A DNA stretch of 64,000 nucleotides from Harmonia axyridis (lineage: Eukaryota > Arthropoda > Insecta > Coleoptera > Coccinellidae), in NCBI RefSeq assembly GCF_914767665.1, contig NC_059502.1:40845812-40909811 (forward strand). Direction: 5' to 3'. The position numbers were made by a program, and so were the translations under genes. Under the pieces are notes generated by a model that saw only the letters and a list, made by a program, of their open reading frames with translations, did not search any database and was not told the origin of the DNA. Shown here one piece after another: positions 36,201 to 50,952 of this stretch (positions are counted from its first letter, which is position 1; each line of letters begins with the position of its first letter).

Positions 36201-37711
36201 TCTATGTTTCTCATTCTTACACTTTTCATCGTATTGCACAGGGACGAAAGCTTGACACGCGTGTCTAAGGAAACCACTTTGGTATAAGGGACTGTTCTTA
36301 TTCCCTTCTTTTTGTTTAATGAACAATTATCCAAGTAAGCCATTCCACATTGTTGATTTTCTTGGACTCGGATGTCACGCAGGTAGCTATATTCTCCCAC
36401 GTGGTGAGGTCAATTGCTGCTGTAACCACAAATGCACGACTGACTTCTGTTGTTGATTTCATTCGTTTGTTATTTTCTTCAATGTTTCTCATTCTAACAC
36501 TTTTCATCGTATTGCACAGGGACGAAAGCTTGACACGCGTGTCTAAGGAAACCACTTTGGTATAAGGGACTGTTCTTATTCCCTTCTTTTTGTTTAATGA
36601 TCAATTATCCAAATAAGCAATTCCACATTGTTGATTTTCTTGGACTCGAATGTCACGCCGGTAGCTATAATCTCCCACGTGGTAAGGTCAATTGCTGCTG
36701 TAACCACAAATGCACGACTGACTTCTGTTGTTGATTTCATTTGTTTGTTATTTCCTTTAATGTTTCTCATTCTAACACTTTTCATCGTATTGCACAGGGA
36801 CGAAAGCTTGACACACGTGTCTAAGGAAACCACTTTGGTATAAGGAACTGTTCTTATTCCCTTCTTTTTGTTTAATGAACAATTATCCAAGTAAGCCGTT
36901 CCACATTGTTGATTTTCTTGGGCTCGGATGTCACGCAGGTAGCTGTAATCTCCCACGTGGTAAGGTCAATTGCTGCTGTTACCACGAATGCACGACTGAC
37001 TTCTGTTGTTGATTTCATTCGTTTGTTATTTTCTTCAATGTTTCTCATTCTAACATTTTTCATCGTATTGCACAGTGACGAAAGCTTGACACACGTGTCT
37101 AAGGAAACCACTTTGGTATGAGGGACTGCTCTTCTTCCCTTTTTTCTTTTTGATGAACAATTATCCAAGTAAGCCATTCCACATTGTTGATTTTCTTGGA
37201 CTAGGATGTCATGCAGCTATCTATAATCTCCCACGTGGAAAGGTCAATTGCTGCTGTAACCACAAATGCACGACTGACTTCTGTTGTTGATTTCATTTGT
37301 TTGTTATTTTCTTCAATGTTTCTCATTCTAACACTTTTCATCGTATTGCACAGGGACGAAAGCTTGACACACATGTCTGAGAAAACCACTTCGGTATGAG
37401 GGACTGTTCTTATTCCCTTTTTTTTGTTTAATCAACAATTATCCAAGTAAGCCATTCCACATTGTTGATTTTCTTGGACTCGGATGTCACGCATGTAGCT
37501 ACAATCTCTCAATTGGTAAGGTCAATTGCTGCTGTAACCAAAACTGGACGACTGACTTCTGTTGTTGATTTCATTTGTTTGTTATTTCCTTCTATGTTTC
37601 TCATTCTAACACTTTTCATCGTATTGCACAGGGACGAAAGCTTGACACACGTGTCTAAGGAAACCACTTTTTTTTGTTTAATCAACAATTATCCAAGTAG
37701 GCCATTCCACA

Positions 37712-40700
37712 TTGTTGATTTTCTTGGACTCGGATGTCACGCAGGTAGCTATAATCTCCCACGTGGTAAGGTCAATTGCTGATGTAACCACAAATGCACG
37801 ACTGACTTCTGTTGTTGATTTCATTTGTTTGTTATTTCCTTCAATGTTTCTCATTCTAACACTTCTCATCGTATTGCACAGGGACGAAAGCTTGACACAC
37901 ATGTCTAAGGAAATCACATTGGTAAGAGGGACTGTTCTTATTCCCTTCATTTTGTTTAATTAACAATTATCCAAGTGAGCCATTCCACATTCCCATTTCT
38001 CATTTCTCATTCTAACACTTTTCATCGTATTGCACAGGGACGAAAGCTTGACACACGTGTCTAAGGAAACCACTTTGGTAAAAGGGACTGTTCTTATTCC
38101 CTTTTTTTTGTTTAATGAACAATTATCCAAGTAAGCCATTCCACATTGTTGATTTTCTTGGACTCGGATGTCACGCAGGTAGCTATAATCTCCCACGTGG
38201 TAAGGTTAATTGCTGCTGTAACCACAAATGCACGACTGACTTCTGTTGTTGATTTCATTTGTTTGTGATTTCCTTCTATGTTTCTCATTCTAACACTTTT
38301 CATCGTATTGCACAGGGACGAAAGCTTGACGCACATGTCTAAGGAAACCACTCTGGTATAAGAGACTGTTCTTATTCCCTTTTTTTTATTTAATCAACAA
38401 TTATCCAAGTAGGCCATTCCATATTGTTGATTTTCTTGGACTCGGATGTCACGCAGGTAGCTATAATCTCCCACGTGGTAAGGTCAATTGCTGCTGTAAC
38501 CACAAATGCACGACTGACTTCTGTTGTTGATTTCATTCGTTTGTTATTTTCTTCAATGTTTCTCATTCTAACACTTTTCATCGTATTGCACAGGGACGAA
38601 AGCTTGACACACGTGTCTAAGGAAACAACTTTGGTATAAGGACTGTTCTTATTCCCTTCTTTTTGTTTAATGAACAATTATCCAAGTAAGCCATTCCACA
38701 TTGTTGATTTTCTTGAACTCGGATGTCACGCAGGTAGCTATAATCTCCCACGTGGTAAGGTCAATTGCTGCTGTAACCACAAATGCACGACTGACTTCTG
38801 TTGTTGATTTCATTTGTTTGTTTTTTCCTTCTATGTTTCTCATTCTTACACTTTTCATCGTATTGCACAGGGACGAAAGCTTGACACACGTGTCTATGGA
38901 AACCACATTCGTATAAGGGACTGTTCTTACTTCATTCTTTCTGTATAATGATCAATTATCCAAGTAAGTCATTCCACATTGTTGATTTTCTTGGACTCGG
39001 ATGTCACGCAGGTAGCTATAATCTCCCACGTGGTAAGGTCAATTGCTGCTGAAACCACAAATGCACGACTGACTTCTGTTGTTGATTTCATTTGTTTGTT
39101 ATTTCCTTCAATGTTTCTCATTCTAACACTTTTCATCGTATTGCACAGGGACGAAAGCTTGACACACGTGTCTAAGGAAACCACTTTGGTATGAGGGACT
39201 GTTCTTATTCCCTTTTTTTTGTTCAATCAACAATTATCCAAGTAAGCCATTCCACATTGTTGATTTTCTTGGACTCGGATGTCACGCTGGTAGCTATCAT
39301 CTCCCACGTGGTAAGGTCAATTGCTGCTGTAACCACAAATGCACGACTGACTTCTGTTGTTGATTTCATTCGTTTGTTATTTCCTTCTATGTTTCTCATT
39401 CTAACACTTTTCATCGTATTGCACAGGGACGAAAGCTTGACACACGTGTCTAAGGAAACCACTTTGGTATAAGGGACTGTTCTTATTTTTTTTTTTGTTT
39501 AATGAACAATTATCCAAGTAGGCCATTCCACATTGTTGATTTTCTTGGACTCGGATGTCACGCAGGTAGCTATGATCTCCCACGTGGTAAGGTCAATTGC
39601 TGCTGTAACCACAAATGCACGACTGACTTCTAATGTTGATTTCATTTGCTTGTTATTTCCTTCAATGTTTCTCATTCTAACACTTCTCATCGTATTGCAC
39701 AGGGACGAAAGCTTGACACACGTGTCTAAGGAAACCACTTTGGTAGAAGGGAATGTTCTTATTCTCTTTTTTTTGTTTAATCAACAATTATCCAAGTAGG
39801 CCATTCCACATTGTTGATTATCTTGGACTCGGATGTCACGCAGGTAGCTATAATCTCCCACGTGGTAAGGTCAATTGCTGCTGTAACCACAAATGCACGA
39901 CTGACTTCTAATGTTGATTTCATTTGTTTGTTATTTCCTTCAATGTTTCTCATTCTAACACTTTTCATCGTATTGCACAGGGACGAAAGCTTGACACACG
40001 TGTCTATGGAAACCACATCGGTATAAGGGACTGTTCTTATTCCCTTCTTTCTGTATGATGATCAATTATCCAAGTAAGCCATTCCACATTGTTGATTTTC
40101 TTGGACTCGGATGACACGCAGGTAGCTATAATCTGTAACGTGGTGAGGTCAATTGCTGCTGTAACCACAAATGCACGACTGACTTCTGTTATTGATTTCA
40201 TTTGTTTGTTATTTCCTTCAATGTTTCTCATTCTAACACTTTTCATCGTATTGCACAGGGACGAAAGCTTGACACACGTGTCTAAGGATACGACTTTGGT
40301 ATAAGGGACTGTTCTTATTCAATTCTTTTTGTTTAATGAACAATTATCCAAGTAAGCCGTTCCACATTGTTGATTTTCTTGGACTCGGATGTCACGCAGG
40401 TAGCTATAATCTCCCACGTGGTAAGGTCAATTGCTGCTGTAACCACAAATGCACGACTGACTTCTGTTGTTGATTTCATTCGTTTGTTATTTTCTTCAAT
40501 GTTTCTCATTCTAACACTTTTCATCGTATTGCACAGGGACGAAAGCTTGACACACGTGTCTATGGAAACCACATTGGTATAAGGGACTGTTCTTACTTCA
40601 TTCTTTCTGTATAATGATCAATAATCCAAGTAAGCCATTCCACATTGTTGATTTTCTTGGACTCGGATGTCACGCAGGTAGCTATAATCTCCCACGTGGT

Positions 40701-42588
40701 AAGGTCAATTGCTGCTGTAATCACAAATGCACGACTGACTTCTGTTGTTGATTTGATTTGTTTGTTATTTCCTTCAATGTTTCTCATTCTAACACTTCTC
40801 ATCGTATTGCACAGGGACGAAAGCTTGACACACGTGTCTATGGAAACCACATTAGTATAAGGGACTGTTCTTATTCCCTTCTTTCTGTATAATGATCAAT
40901 TATCCAATTAAGCCATTCCACATTGTTGGTTTTCTTGGACTCGGATGACATGCAGGTAGCTATTATCTTTTACGTGGTAAGGTCAATTGCTGCTGTAACC
41001 ACAAATGCACGACTGACTTCTGTTGTTGATTTCATTTGTTTGTTATTTCCTTCTATGTTTCTCATTCTTACACTTTTCATCGTATTGCACAGGGACGAAA
41101 GCTTGACACGCGTGTCTAAGGAAACCACTTTGGTATAAGGGACTGTTCTCATTCCCTTCGTTTTGTTCAATCAACAATTATCCAAGTAAGCCATTCCACA
41201 TTGTTGATTTTCTTGGACTCGAATGTCACGCAGGTAGCTTTAATCTCCCACGTGGTAAGGTCAATTGCTGCTGTAACCACAAATGCACGACTGACTTCTG
41301 TTGTTGATTTCATTTGTTTGTTATCTCCTTCTATGTTTCTCATTCTTACACTTTTCATCGTATTGCACAGGGACGAAAGCTTGACACGCGTGTCTAAGGA
41401 AACCACTTTGGTATAAGGGACTGTTCTTATTCCCTTCGTTTTGTTTAATGAACAATTATCCAAGTAAGCCATTCCACATTGTTGATTTTCTTGGACTCGG
41501 ATGTCACGCAGGTAGCTATAATCTCCCACGTGGTAAGGTCAATTGCTGCTGTAACCACAAATGCACGACTGACTTCTAATGTTGATTTCATTCGTTTGTT
41601 ATTTTCTTCATTGTTTCTCATTCTAACACTTTTCATCGTATTGCACAGGGACGAAAGCTTGACACGCGTGTCTTAGGAAACCACTTTGGTATAAGGGACT
41701 GTTCTTATTCCCTTTTTTTTGTTTGATCAACAATTATCTAAGTGGGCCATTCCACATTGTTGATTTTCTTGGACTCGGATGTCACGCAGGTAGCTAGAAT
41801 CTCCCACGTGGTAAGGTCAATTGCTGCTGTAACCACAAATGCACGACTGACTTCTGTTGTTGATTTCATTTGTTTGTTTTTTCCTTCAATGTTTCTCATT
41901 CTTACACTTTTCATCGTATTGCACAGGGACGAAAGCTTGACACACGTGTCTATGGAAACCACATTCGTATAAGGGACTGTTCTTACTTCATTCTTTCTGT
42001 ATAATGATCAATTATCCAAGTAAGTCATTCCACATTGTTGATTTTCTTGGACTCGGATGTCACGCAGGTAGCTATAATCTCCCACGTGGTAAGGTCAATT
42101 GCTGCTGAAACCACAAATGCACGACTGACTTCTGTTGTTGATTTCATTTGTTTGTTATTTCCTTCAATGTTTCTCATTCTAACACTTTTCATCGTATTGC
42201 ACAGGGACGAAAGCTTGACACACGTGTCTAAGAAAACCACTTTGGTATGAGGGACTGTTCTTATTCCCTTTTTTTTGTTCAATCAACAATTATCCAAGTA
42301 AGCCATTCCACATTGTTGATTTTCTTGGACTCGGATGTCACGCTGGTAGCTATCATCTCCCACGTGGTAAGGTCAATTGCTGCTGTAACCACAAATGCAC
42401 GACTAACTTCTGTTGTTGATTTCATTCGTTTGTTATTTCCTTCTATGTTTCTCATTCTAACACTTTTCATCGTATTGCACAGGGACGAAAGCTTGACACA
42501 CGTGTCTAAGGAAACCACTCTGGTATAAGGGACTGTTCTTATTTTTTTTTTTGTTTAATCAACAATTATCCAAGTAGGCCATTCCACA
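37712..42588 (-). repeat. 4.88 kb higher-order repeat, copy 1
   Basis: A block of 17 full monomers plus one 156 bp deleted monomer. The deletion joins CCACATT (ending 37991) to CCCATTTCTCATTTCTC and is a unique register marker. The period to the next copy is 4877 bp. Confidence 0.88.
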
Positions 42589-45500
42589 TTGTTGATTTTC
42601 TTGGACTCGGATGTCACGCAGGTAGCTATAATCTCCCACGTGGTAAGGTCAATTGCTGCTGTAACCACAAATGCACGACTGACTTCTGATGTTGATTTCA
42701 TTTGTTTGTTATTTCCTTCAATGTTTCTCATTCTAACACTTCTCATCGTATTGCACAGGGACGAAAGCTTGACACACATGTCTAAGGAAATCACATTGGT
42801 AAGAGGGACTGTTCTTATTCCCTTCATTTTGTTTAATTAACAATTATCCAAGTGAGCCATTCCACATTCCCATTTCTCATTTCTCATTCTAACACTTTTC
42901 ATCGTATTGCACAGGGACGAAAGCTTGACACACGTGTCTAAGGAAACCACTTTGGTAAAAGGGACTGTTCTTATTCCCTTTTTTTTGTTTAATGAACAAT
43001 TATCCAAGTAAGCCATTCCACATTGTTGATTTTCTTGGACTCGGATGTCACGCAGGTAGCTATAATCTCCCACGTGGTAAGGTCAATTGCTGCTGTAACC
43101 ACAAATGCACGACTGACTTCTGTTGTTGATTTCATTTGTTTGTGATTTCCTTCTATGTTTCTCATTCTAACACTTTTCATCGTATTGCACAGGGACGAAA
43201 GCTTGACGCACATGTCTAAGGAAACCACTCTGGTATAAGAGACTGTTCTTATTCCCTTTTTTTTATTTGATCAACAATTATCCAAGTAGGCCATTCCATA
43301 TTGTTGATTTTCTTGGACTCGGATGTCACGCAGGTAGCTATAATCTCCCACGTGGTAAGGTCAATTGCTGCTGTAACCACAAATGCACGACTGACTTCTG
43401 TTGTTGATTTCATTCGTTTGTTATTTTCTTCAATGTTTCTCATTCTAACACTTTTCATCGTATTGCACAGGGACGAAAGCTTGACACACGTGTCTAAGGA
43501 AACAACTTTGGTATAAGGACTGTTCTTATTCCCTTCTTTTTGTTTAATGAACAATTATCCAAGTAAGCCATTCCACATTGTTGATTTTCTTGAACTCGGA
43601 TGACACGCAGGTAGCTATAATCTCCCACGTGGTAAGGTCAATTGCTGCTGTAACCACAAATGCACGACTGACTTCTGTTGTTGATTTCATTTGTTTGTTT
43701 TTTCCTTCTATGTTTCTCATTCTTACACTTTTCATCGTATTGCACAGGGACGAAAGCTTGACACACGTGTCTATGGAAACCACATTCGTATAAGGGACTG
43801 TTCTTACTTCATTCTTTCTGTATAATGATCAATTATCCAAGTAAGTCATTCCACATTGTTGATTTTCTTGGACTCGGATGTCACGCAGGTAGCTATAATC
43901 TCCCACGTGGTAAGGTCAATTGCTGCTGAAACCACAAATGCACGACTGACTTCTGTTGTTGATTTCATTTGTTTGTTATTTCCTTCAATGTTTCTCATTC
44001 TAACACTTTTCATCGTATTGCACAGGGACGAAAGCTTGACACACGTGTCTAAGGAAACCACTTTGGTATGAGGGACTGTTCTTATTCCCTTTTTTTTGTT
44101 CAATCAACAATTATCCAAGTAAGCCATTCCACATTGTTGATTTTCTTGGACTCGGATGTCACGCTGGTAGCTATCATCTCCCACGTGGTAAGGTCAATTG
44201 CTGCTGTAACCACAAATGCACGACTGACTTCTGTTGTTGATTTCATTCGTTTGTTATTTCCTTCTATGTTTCTCATTCTAACACTTTTCATCGTATTGCA
44301 CAGGGACGAAAGCTTGACACACGTGTCTAAGGAAACCACTTTGGTATAAGGGACTGTTCTTATTTTTTTTTTGTTTAATGAACAATTATCCAAGTAGGCC
44401 ATTCCACATTGTTGATTTTCTTGGACTCGGATGTCACGCAGGTAGCTATGATCTCCCACGTGGTAAGGTCAATTGCTGCTGTAACCACAAATGCACGACT
44501 GACTTCTAATGTTGATTTCATTTGCTTGTTATTTCCTTCAATGTTTCTCATTCTAACACTTCTCATCGTATTGCACAGGGACGAAAGCTTGACACACGTG
44601 TCTAAGGAAACCACTTTGGTAGAAGGGAATGTTCTTATTCTCTTTTTTTTGTTTAATCAACAATTATCCAAGTAGGCCATTCCACATTGTTGATTATCTT
44701 GGACTCGGATGTCACGCAGGTAGCTATAATCTCCCACGTGGTAAGGTCAATTGCTGCTGTAACCACAAATGCACGACTGACTTCTGATGTTGATTTCATT
44801 TGTTTGTTATTTCCTTCAATGTTTCTCATTCTAACACTTTTCATCGTATTGCACAGGGACGAAAGCTTGACACACGTGTCTATGGAAACCACATCGGTAT
44901 AAGGGACTGTCCTTATTCCCTTCTTTCTGTATGATGATCAATTATCCAAGTAAGCCATTCCACATTGTTGATTTTCTTGGACTCGGATGACACGCAGGTA
45001 GCTATAATCTGTAACGTGGTGAGGTCAATTGCTGCTGTAACCACAAATGCACGACTGACTTCTGTTATTGATTTCATTTGTTTGTTATTTCCTTCAATGT
45101 TTCTCATTCTAACACTTTTCATCGTATTGCACAGGGACGAAAGCTTGACACACGTGTCTAAGGATACGACTTTGGTATAAGGGACTGTTCTTATTCAATT
45201 CTTTTTGTTTAATGAACAATTATCCAAGTAAGCCGTTCCACATTGTTGATTTTCTTGGACTCGGATGTCACGCAGGTAGCTATAATCTCCCACGTGGTAA
45301 GGTCAATTGCTGCTGTAACCACAAATGCACGACTGACTTCTGTTGTTGATTTCATTCGTTTGTTATTTTCTTCAATGTTTCTCATTCTAACACTTTTCAT
45401 CGTAATGCACAGGGACGAAAGCTTGACACACGTGTCTATGGAAACCACATTGGTATAAGGGACTGTTCTTACTTCATTCTTTCTGTATAATGATCAATAA

Positions 45501-47464
45501 TCCAAGTAAGCCATTCCACATTGTTGATTTTCTTGGACTCGGATGTCACGCAGGTAGCTATAATCTCCCACGTGGTAAGGTCAATTGCTGCTGTAATCAC
45601 AAATGCACGACTGACTTCTGTTGTTGATTTGATTTGTTTGTTATTTCCTTCAATGTTTCTCATTCTAACACTTCTCATCGTATTGCACAGGGACGAAAGC
45701 TTGACACACGTGTCTATGGAAACCACATTAGTATAAGGGACTGTTCTTATTCCCTTCTTTCTGTATAATGATCAATTATCCAATTAAGCCATTCCACATT
45801 GTTGGTTTTCTTGGACTCGGATGACATGCAGGTAGCTATTATCTTTTACGTGGTAAGGTCAATTGCTGCTGTAACCACAAATGCACGACTGACTTCTGTT
45901 GTTGATTTCATTTGTTTGTTATTTCCTTCTATGTTTCTCATTCTTACACTTTTCATCGTATTGCACAGGGACGAAAGCTTGACACGCGTGTCTAAGGAAA
46001 CCACTTTGGTATAAGGGACTGTTCTCATTCCCTTCGTTTTGTTCAATCAACAATTATCCAAGTAAGCCATTCCACATTGTTGATTTTTTTGGACTCGAAT
46101 GTCACGCAGGTAGCTTTAATCTCCCACGTGGTAAGGTCAATTGCTGCTGTAACCACAAATGCACGACTGACTTCTGTTGTTGATTTCATTTGTTTGTTAT
46201 CTCCTTCTATGTTTCTCATTCTTACACTTTTCATCGTATTGCACAGGGACGAAAGCTTGACACGCGTGTCTAAGGAAACCACTTTGGTATAAGGGACTGT
46301 TCTTATTCCCTTCGTTTTGTTTAATGAACAATTATCCAAGTAAGCCATTCCACATTGTTGATTTTCTTGGACTCGGATGTCACGCAGGTAGCTATAATCT
46401 CCCACGTGGTAAGGTCAATTGCTGCTGTAACCACAAATGCACGACTGACTTCTAATGTTGATTTCATTCGTTTGTTATTTTCTTCATTGTTTCTCATTCT
46501 AACACTTTTCATCGTATTGCACAGGGACGAAAGCTTGACACGCGTGTCTTAGGAAACCACTTTGGTATAAGGGACTGTTCTTATTCCCTTTTTTTTGTTT
46601 GATCAACAATTATCTAAGTGGGCCATTCCACATTGTTGATTTTCTTGGACTCGGATGTCACGCAGGTAGCTAGAATCTCCCACGTGGTAAGGTCAATTGC
46701 TGCTGTAACCACAAATGCACGACTGACTTCTGTTGTTGATTTCATTTGTTTGTTTTTTCCTTCAATGTTTCTCATTCTTACACTTTTCATCGTATTGCAC
46801 AGGGACGAAAGCTTGACACACGTGTCTATGGAAACCACATTCGTATAAGGGACTGTTCTTACTTCATTCTTTCTGTATAATGATCAATTATCCAAGTAAG
46901 TCATTCCACATTGTTGATTTTCTTGGACTCGGATGTCACGCAGGTAGCTATAATCTCCCACGTGGTAAGGTCAATTGCTGCTGAAACCACAAATGCACGA
47001 CTGACTTCTGTTGTTGATTTCATTTGTTTGTTATTTCCTTCAATGTTTCTCATTCTAACACTTTTCATCGTATTGCACAGGGACGAAAGCTTGACACACG
47101 TGTCTAAGAAAACCACTTTGGTATGAGGGACTGTTCTTATTCCCTTTTTTTTGTTCAATCAACAATTATCCAAGTAAGCCATTCCACATTGTTGATTTTC
47201 TTGGACTCGGATGTCACGCTGGTAGCTATCATCTCCCACGTGGTAAGGTCAATTGCTGCTGTAACCACAAATGCACGACTAACTTCTGTTGTTGATTTCA
47301 TTCGTTTGTTATTTCCTTCTATGTTTCTCATTCTAACACTTTTCATCGTATTGCACAGGGACGAAAGCTTGACACACGTGTCTAAGGAAACCACTCTGGT
47401 ATAAGGGACTGTTCTTATTTTTTTTTTTGTTTAATCAACAATTATCCAAGTAGGCCATTCCACA
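42589..47464 (-). repeat. 4.88 kb higher-order repeat, copy 2
   Basis: The same ordered variants. The deletion breakpoint lies at 42868, exactly 4877 bp after that of copy 1. Differences from copy 1 are few substitutions and poly-T length changes. Confidence 0.88.
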
Positions 47465-50400
47465 TTGTTGATTTTCTTGGACTCGGATGTCACGCAGGTA
47501 GCTATAATCTCCCACGTGGTAAGGTCAATTGCTGCTGTAACCACAAATGCACGACTGACTTCTGATGTTGATTTCATTTGTTTGTTATTTCCTTCAATGT
47601 TTCTCATTCTAACACTTCTCATCGTATTGCACAGGGACGAAAGCTTGACACACGTGTCTAAGGAAATCACATTGGTAAGAGGGACTGTTCTTATTCCCTT
47701 CATTTTGTTTAATTAACAATTATCCAAGTGAGCCATTCCACATTCCCATTTCTCATTTCTCATTCTAACACTTTTCATCGTATTGCACAGGGACGAAAGC
47801 TTGACACACGTGTCTAAGGAAACCACTTTGGTAAAAGGGACTGTTCTTATTCCCTTTTTTTTGTTTAATGAACAATTATCCAAGTAAGCCATTCCACATT
47901 GTTGATTTTCTTGGACTCGGATGTCACGCAGGTAGCTATAATCTCCCACGTGGTAAGGTTAATTGCTGCTGTAACCACAAATGCACGACTGACTTCTGTT
48001 GTTGATTTCATTTGTTTGTGATTTCCTTCTATGTTTCTCATTCTAACACTTTTCATCGTATTGCACAGGGACGAAAGCTTGACGCACGTGTCTAAGGAAA
48101 CCACTCTGGTATAAGAGACTGTTCTTATTCCCTTTTTTTTATTTAATCAACAATTATCCAAGTAGGCCATTCCATATTGTTGATTTTCTTGGACTCGGAT
48201 GTCACGCAGGTAGCTATAATCTCCCACGTGGTAAGGTCAATTGCTGCTGTAACCACAAATGCACGACTGACTTCTGTTGTTGATTTCATTCGTTTGTTAT
48301 TTTCTTCAATGTTTCTCATTCTAACACTTTTCATCGTATTGCACAGGGACGAAAGCTTGACACACGTGTCTAAGGAAACAACTTTGGTATAAGGACTGTT
48401 CTTATTCCCTTCTTTTTGTTTAATGAACAATTATCCAAGTAAGCCATTCCACATTGTTGATTTTCTTGAACTCGGATGACACGCAGGTAGCTATAATCTC
48501 CCACGTGGTAAGGTCAATTGCTGCTGTAACCACAAATGCACGACTGACTTCTGTTGTTGATTTCATTTGTTTGTTTTTTCCTTCTATGTTTCTCATTCTT
48601 ACACTTTTCATCGTATTGCACAGGGACGAAAGCTTGACACACGTGTCTATGGAAACCACATTCGTATAAGGGACTGTTCTTACTTCATTCTTTCTGTATA
48701 ATGATCAATTATCCAAGTAAGTCATTCCACATTGTTGATTTTCTTGGACTCGGATGTCACGCAGGTAGCTATAATCTCCCACGTGGTAAGGTCAATTGCT
48801 GCTGAAACCACAAATGCACGACTGACTTCTGTTGTTGATTTCATTTGTTTGTTATTTCCTTCAATGTTTCTCATTCTAACACTTTTCATCGTATTGCACA
48901 GGGACGAAAGCTTGACACACGTGTCTAAGGAAACCACTTTGGTATGAGGGACTGTTCTTATTCCCTTTTTTTTGTTCAATCAACAATTATCCAAGTAAGC
49001 CATTCCACATTGTTGATTTTCTTGGACTCGGATGTCACGCTGGTAGCTATCATCTCCCACGTGGTAAGGTCAATTGCTGCTGTAACCACAAATGCACGAC
49101 TGACTTCTGTTGTTGATTTCATTCGTTTGTTATTTCCTTCTATGTTTCTCATTCTAACACTTTTCATCGTATTGCACAGGGACGAAAGCTTGACACACGT
49201 GTCTAAGGAAACCACTTTGGTATAAGGGACTGTTCTTATTTTTTTTTTGTTTAATGAACAATTATCCAAGTAGGCCATTCCACATTGTTGATTTTCTTGG
49301 ACTCGGATGTCACGCAGGTAGCTATGATCTCCCACGTGGTAAGGTCAATTGCTGCTGTAACCACAAATGCACGACTGACTTCTAATGTTGATTTCATTTG
49401 CTTGTTATTTCCTTCAATGTTTCTCATTCTAACACTTCTCATCGTATTGCACAGGGACGAAAGCTTGACACACGTGTCTAAGGAAACCACTTTGGTAGAA
49501 GGGAATGTTCTTATTCTCTTTTTTTTGTTTAATCAACAATTATCCAAGTAGGCCATTCCACATTGTTGATTATCTTGGACTCGGATGTCACGCAGGTAGC
49601 TATAATCTCCCACGTGGTAAGGTCAATTGCTGCTGTAACCACAAATGCACGACTGACTTCTAATGTTGATTTCATTTGTTTGTTATTTCCTTCAATGTTT
49701 CTCATTCTAACACTTTTCATCGTATTGCACAGGGACGAAAGCTTGACACACGTGTCTATGGAAACCACATCGGTATAAGGGACTGTTCTTATTCCCTTCT
49801 TTCTGTATGATGATCAATTATCCAAGTAAGCCATTCCACATTGTTGATTTTCTTGGACTCGGATGACACGCAGGTAGCTATAATCTCCCACGTGGTAAGG
49901 TCAATTGCTGCTGTAACCACAAATGCACGACTGACTTCTAATGTTGATTTCATTTGTTTGTTATTTCCTTCAATGTTTCTCATTCTAACACTTTTCATCG
50001 TATTGCACAGGGACGAAAGCTTGACACACGTGTCTATGGAAACCACATCGGTATAAGGGACTGTTCTTATTCCCTTCTTTCTGTATGATGATCAATTATC
50101 CAAGTAAGCCATTCCACATTGTTGATTTTCTTGGACTCGGATGACACGCAGGTAGCTATAATCTGTAACGTGGTGAGGTCAATTGCTGCTGTAACCACAA
50201 ATGCACGACTGACTTCTGTTATTGATTTCATTTGTTTGTTATTTCCTTCAATGTTTCTCATTCTAACACTTTTCATCGTATTGCACAGGGACGAAAGCTT
50301 GACACACGTGTCTAAGGATACGACTTTGGTATAAGGGACTGTTCTTATTCAATTCTTTTTGTTTAATGAACAATTATCCAAGTAAGCCGTTCCACATTGT

Positions 50401-50952
50401 TGATTTTCTTGGACTCGGATGTCACGCAGGTAGCTATAATCTCCCACGTGGTAAGGTCAATTGCTGCTGTAACCACAAATGCACGACTGACTTCTAATGT
50501 TGATTTCATTTGTTTGTTATTTCCTTCAATGTTTCTCATTCTAACACTTTTCATCGTATTGCACAGGGACGAAAGCTTGACACACGTGTCTATGGAAACC
50601 ACATCGGTATAAGGGACTGTTCTTATTCCCTTCTTTCTGTATGATGATCAATTATCCAAGTAAGCCATTCCACATTGTTGATTTTCTTGGACTCGGATGA
50701 CACGCAGGTAGCTATAATCTGTAACGTGGTGAGGTCAATTGCTGCTGTAACCACAAATGCACGACTGACTTCTGTTATTGATTTCATTTGTTTGTTATTT
50801 CCTTCAATGTTTCTCATTCTAACACTTTTCATCGTATTGCACAGGGACGAAAGCTTGACACACGTGTCTAAGGATACGACTTTGGTATAAGGGACTGTTC
50901 TTATTCAATTCTTTTTGTTTAATGAACAATTATCCAAGTAAGCCGTTCCACA
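47465..50952 (-). repeat. 4.88 kb higher-order repeat, copy 3 (shortened to 3488 bp)
   Basis: The breakpoint is at 47744. The block follows the standard order to about 49780. It then carries hybrid monomers (near 49841 and 50397) and a repeated pair of monomers (556 bp) and goes straight to the next block. This indicates unequal exchange within the HOR. Confidence 0.82.
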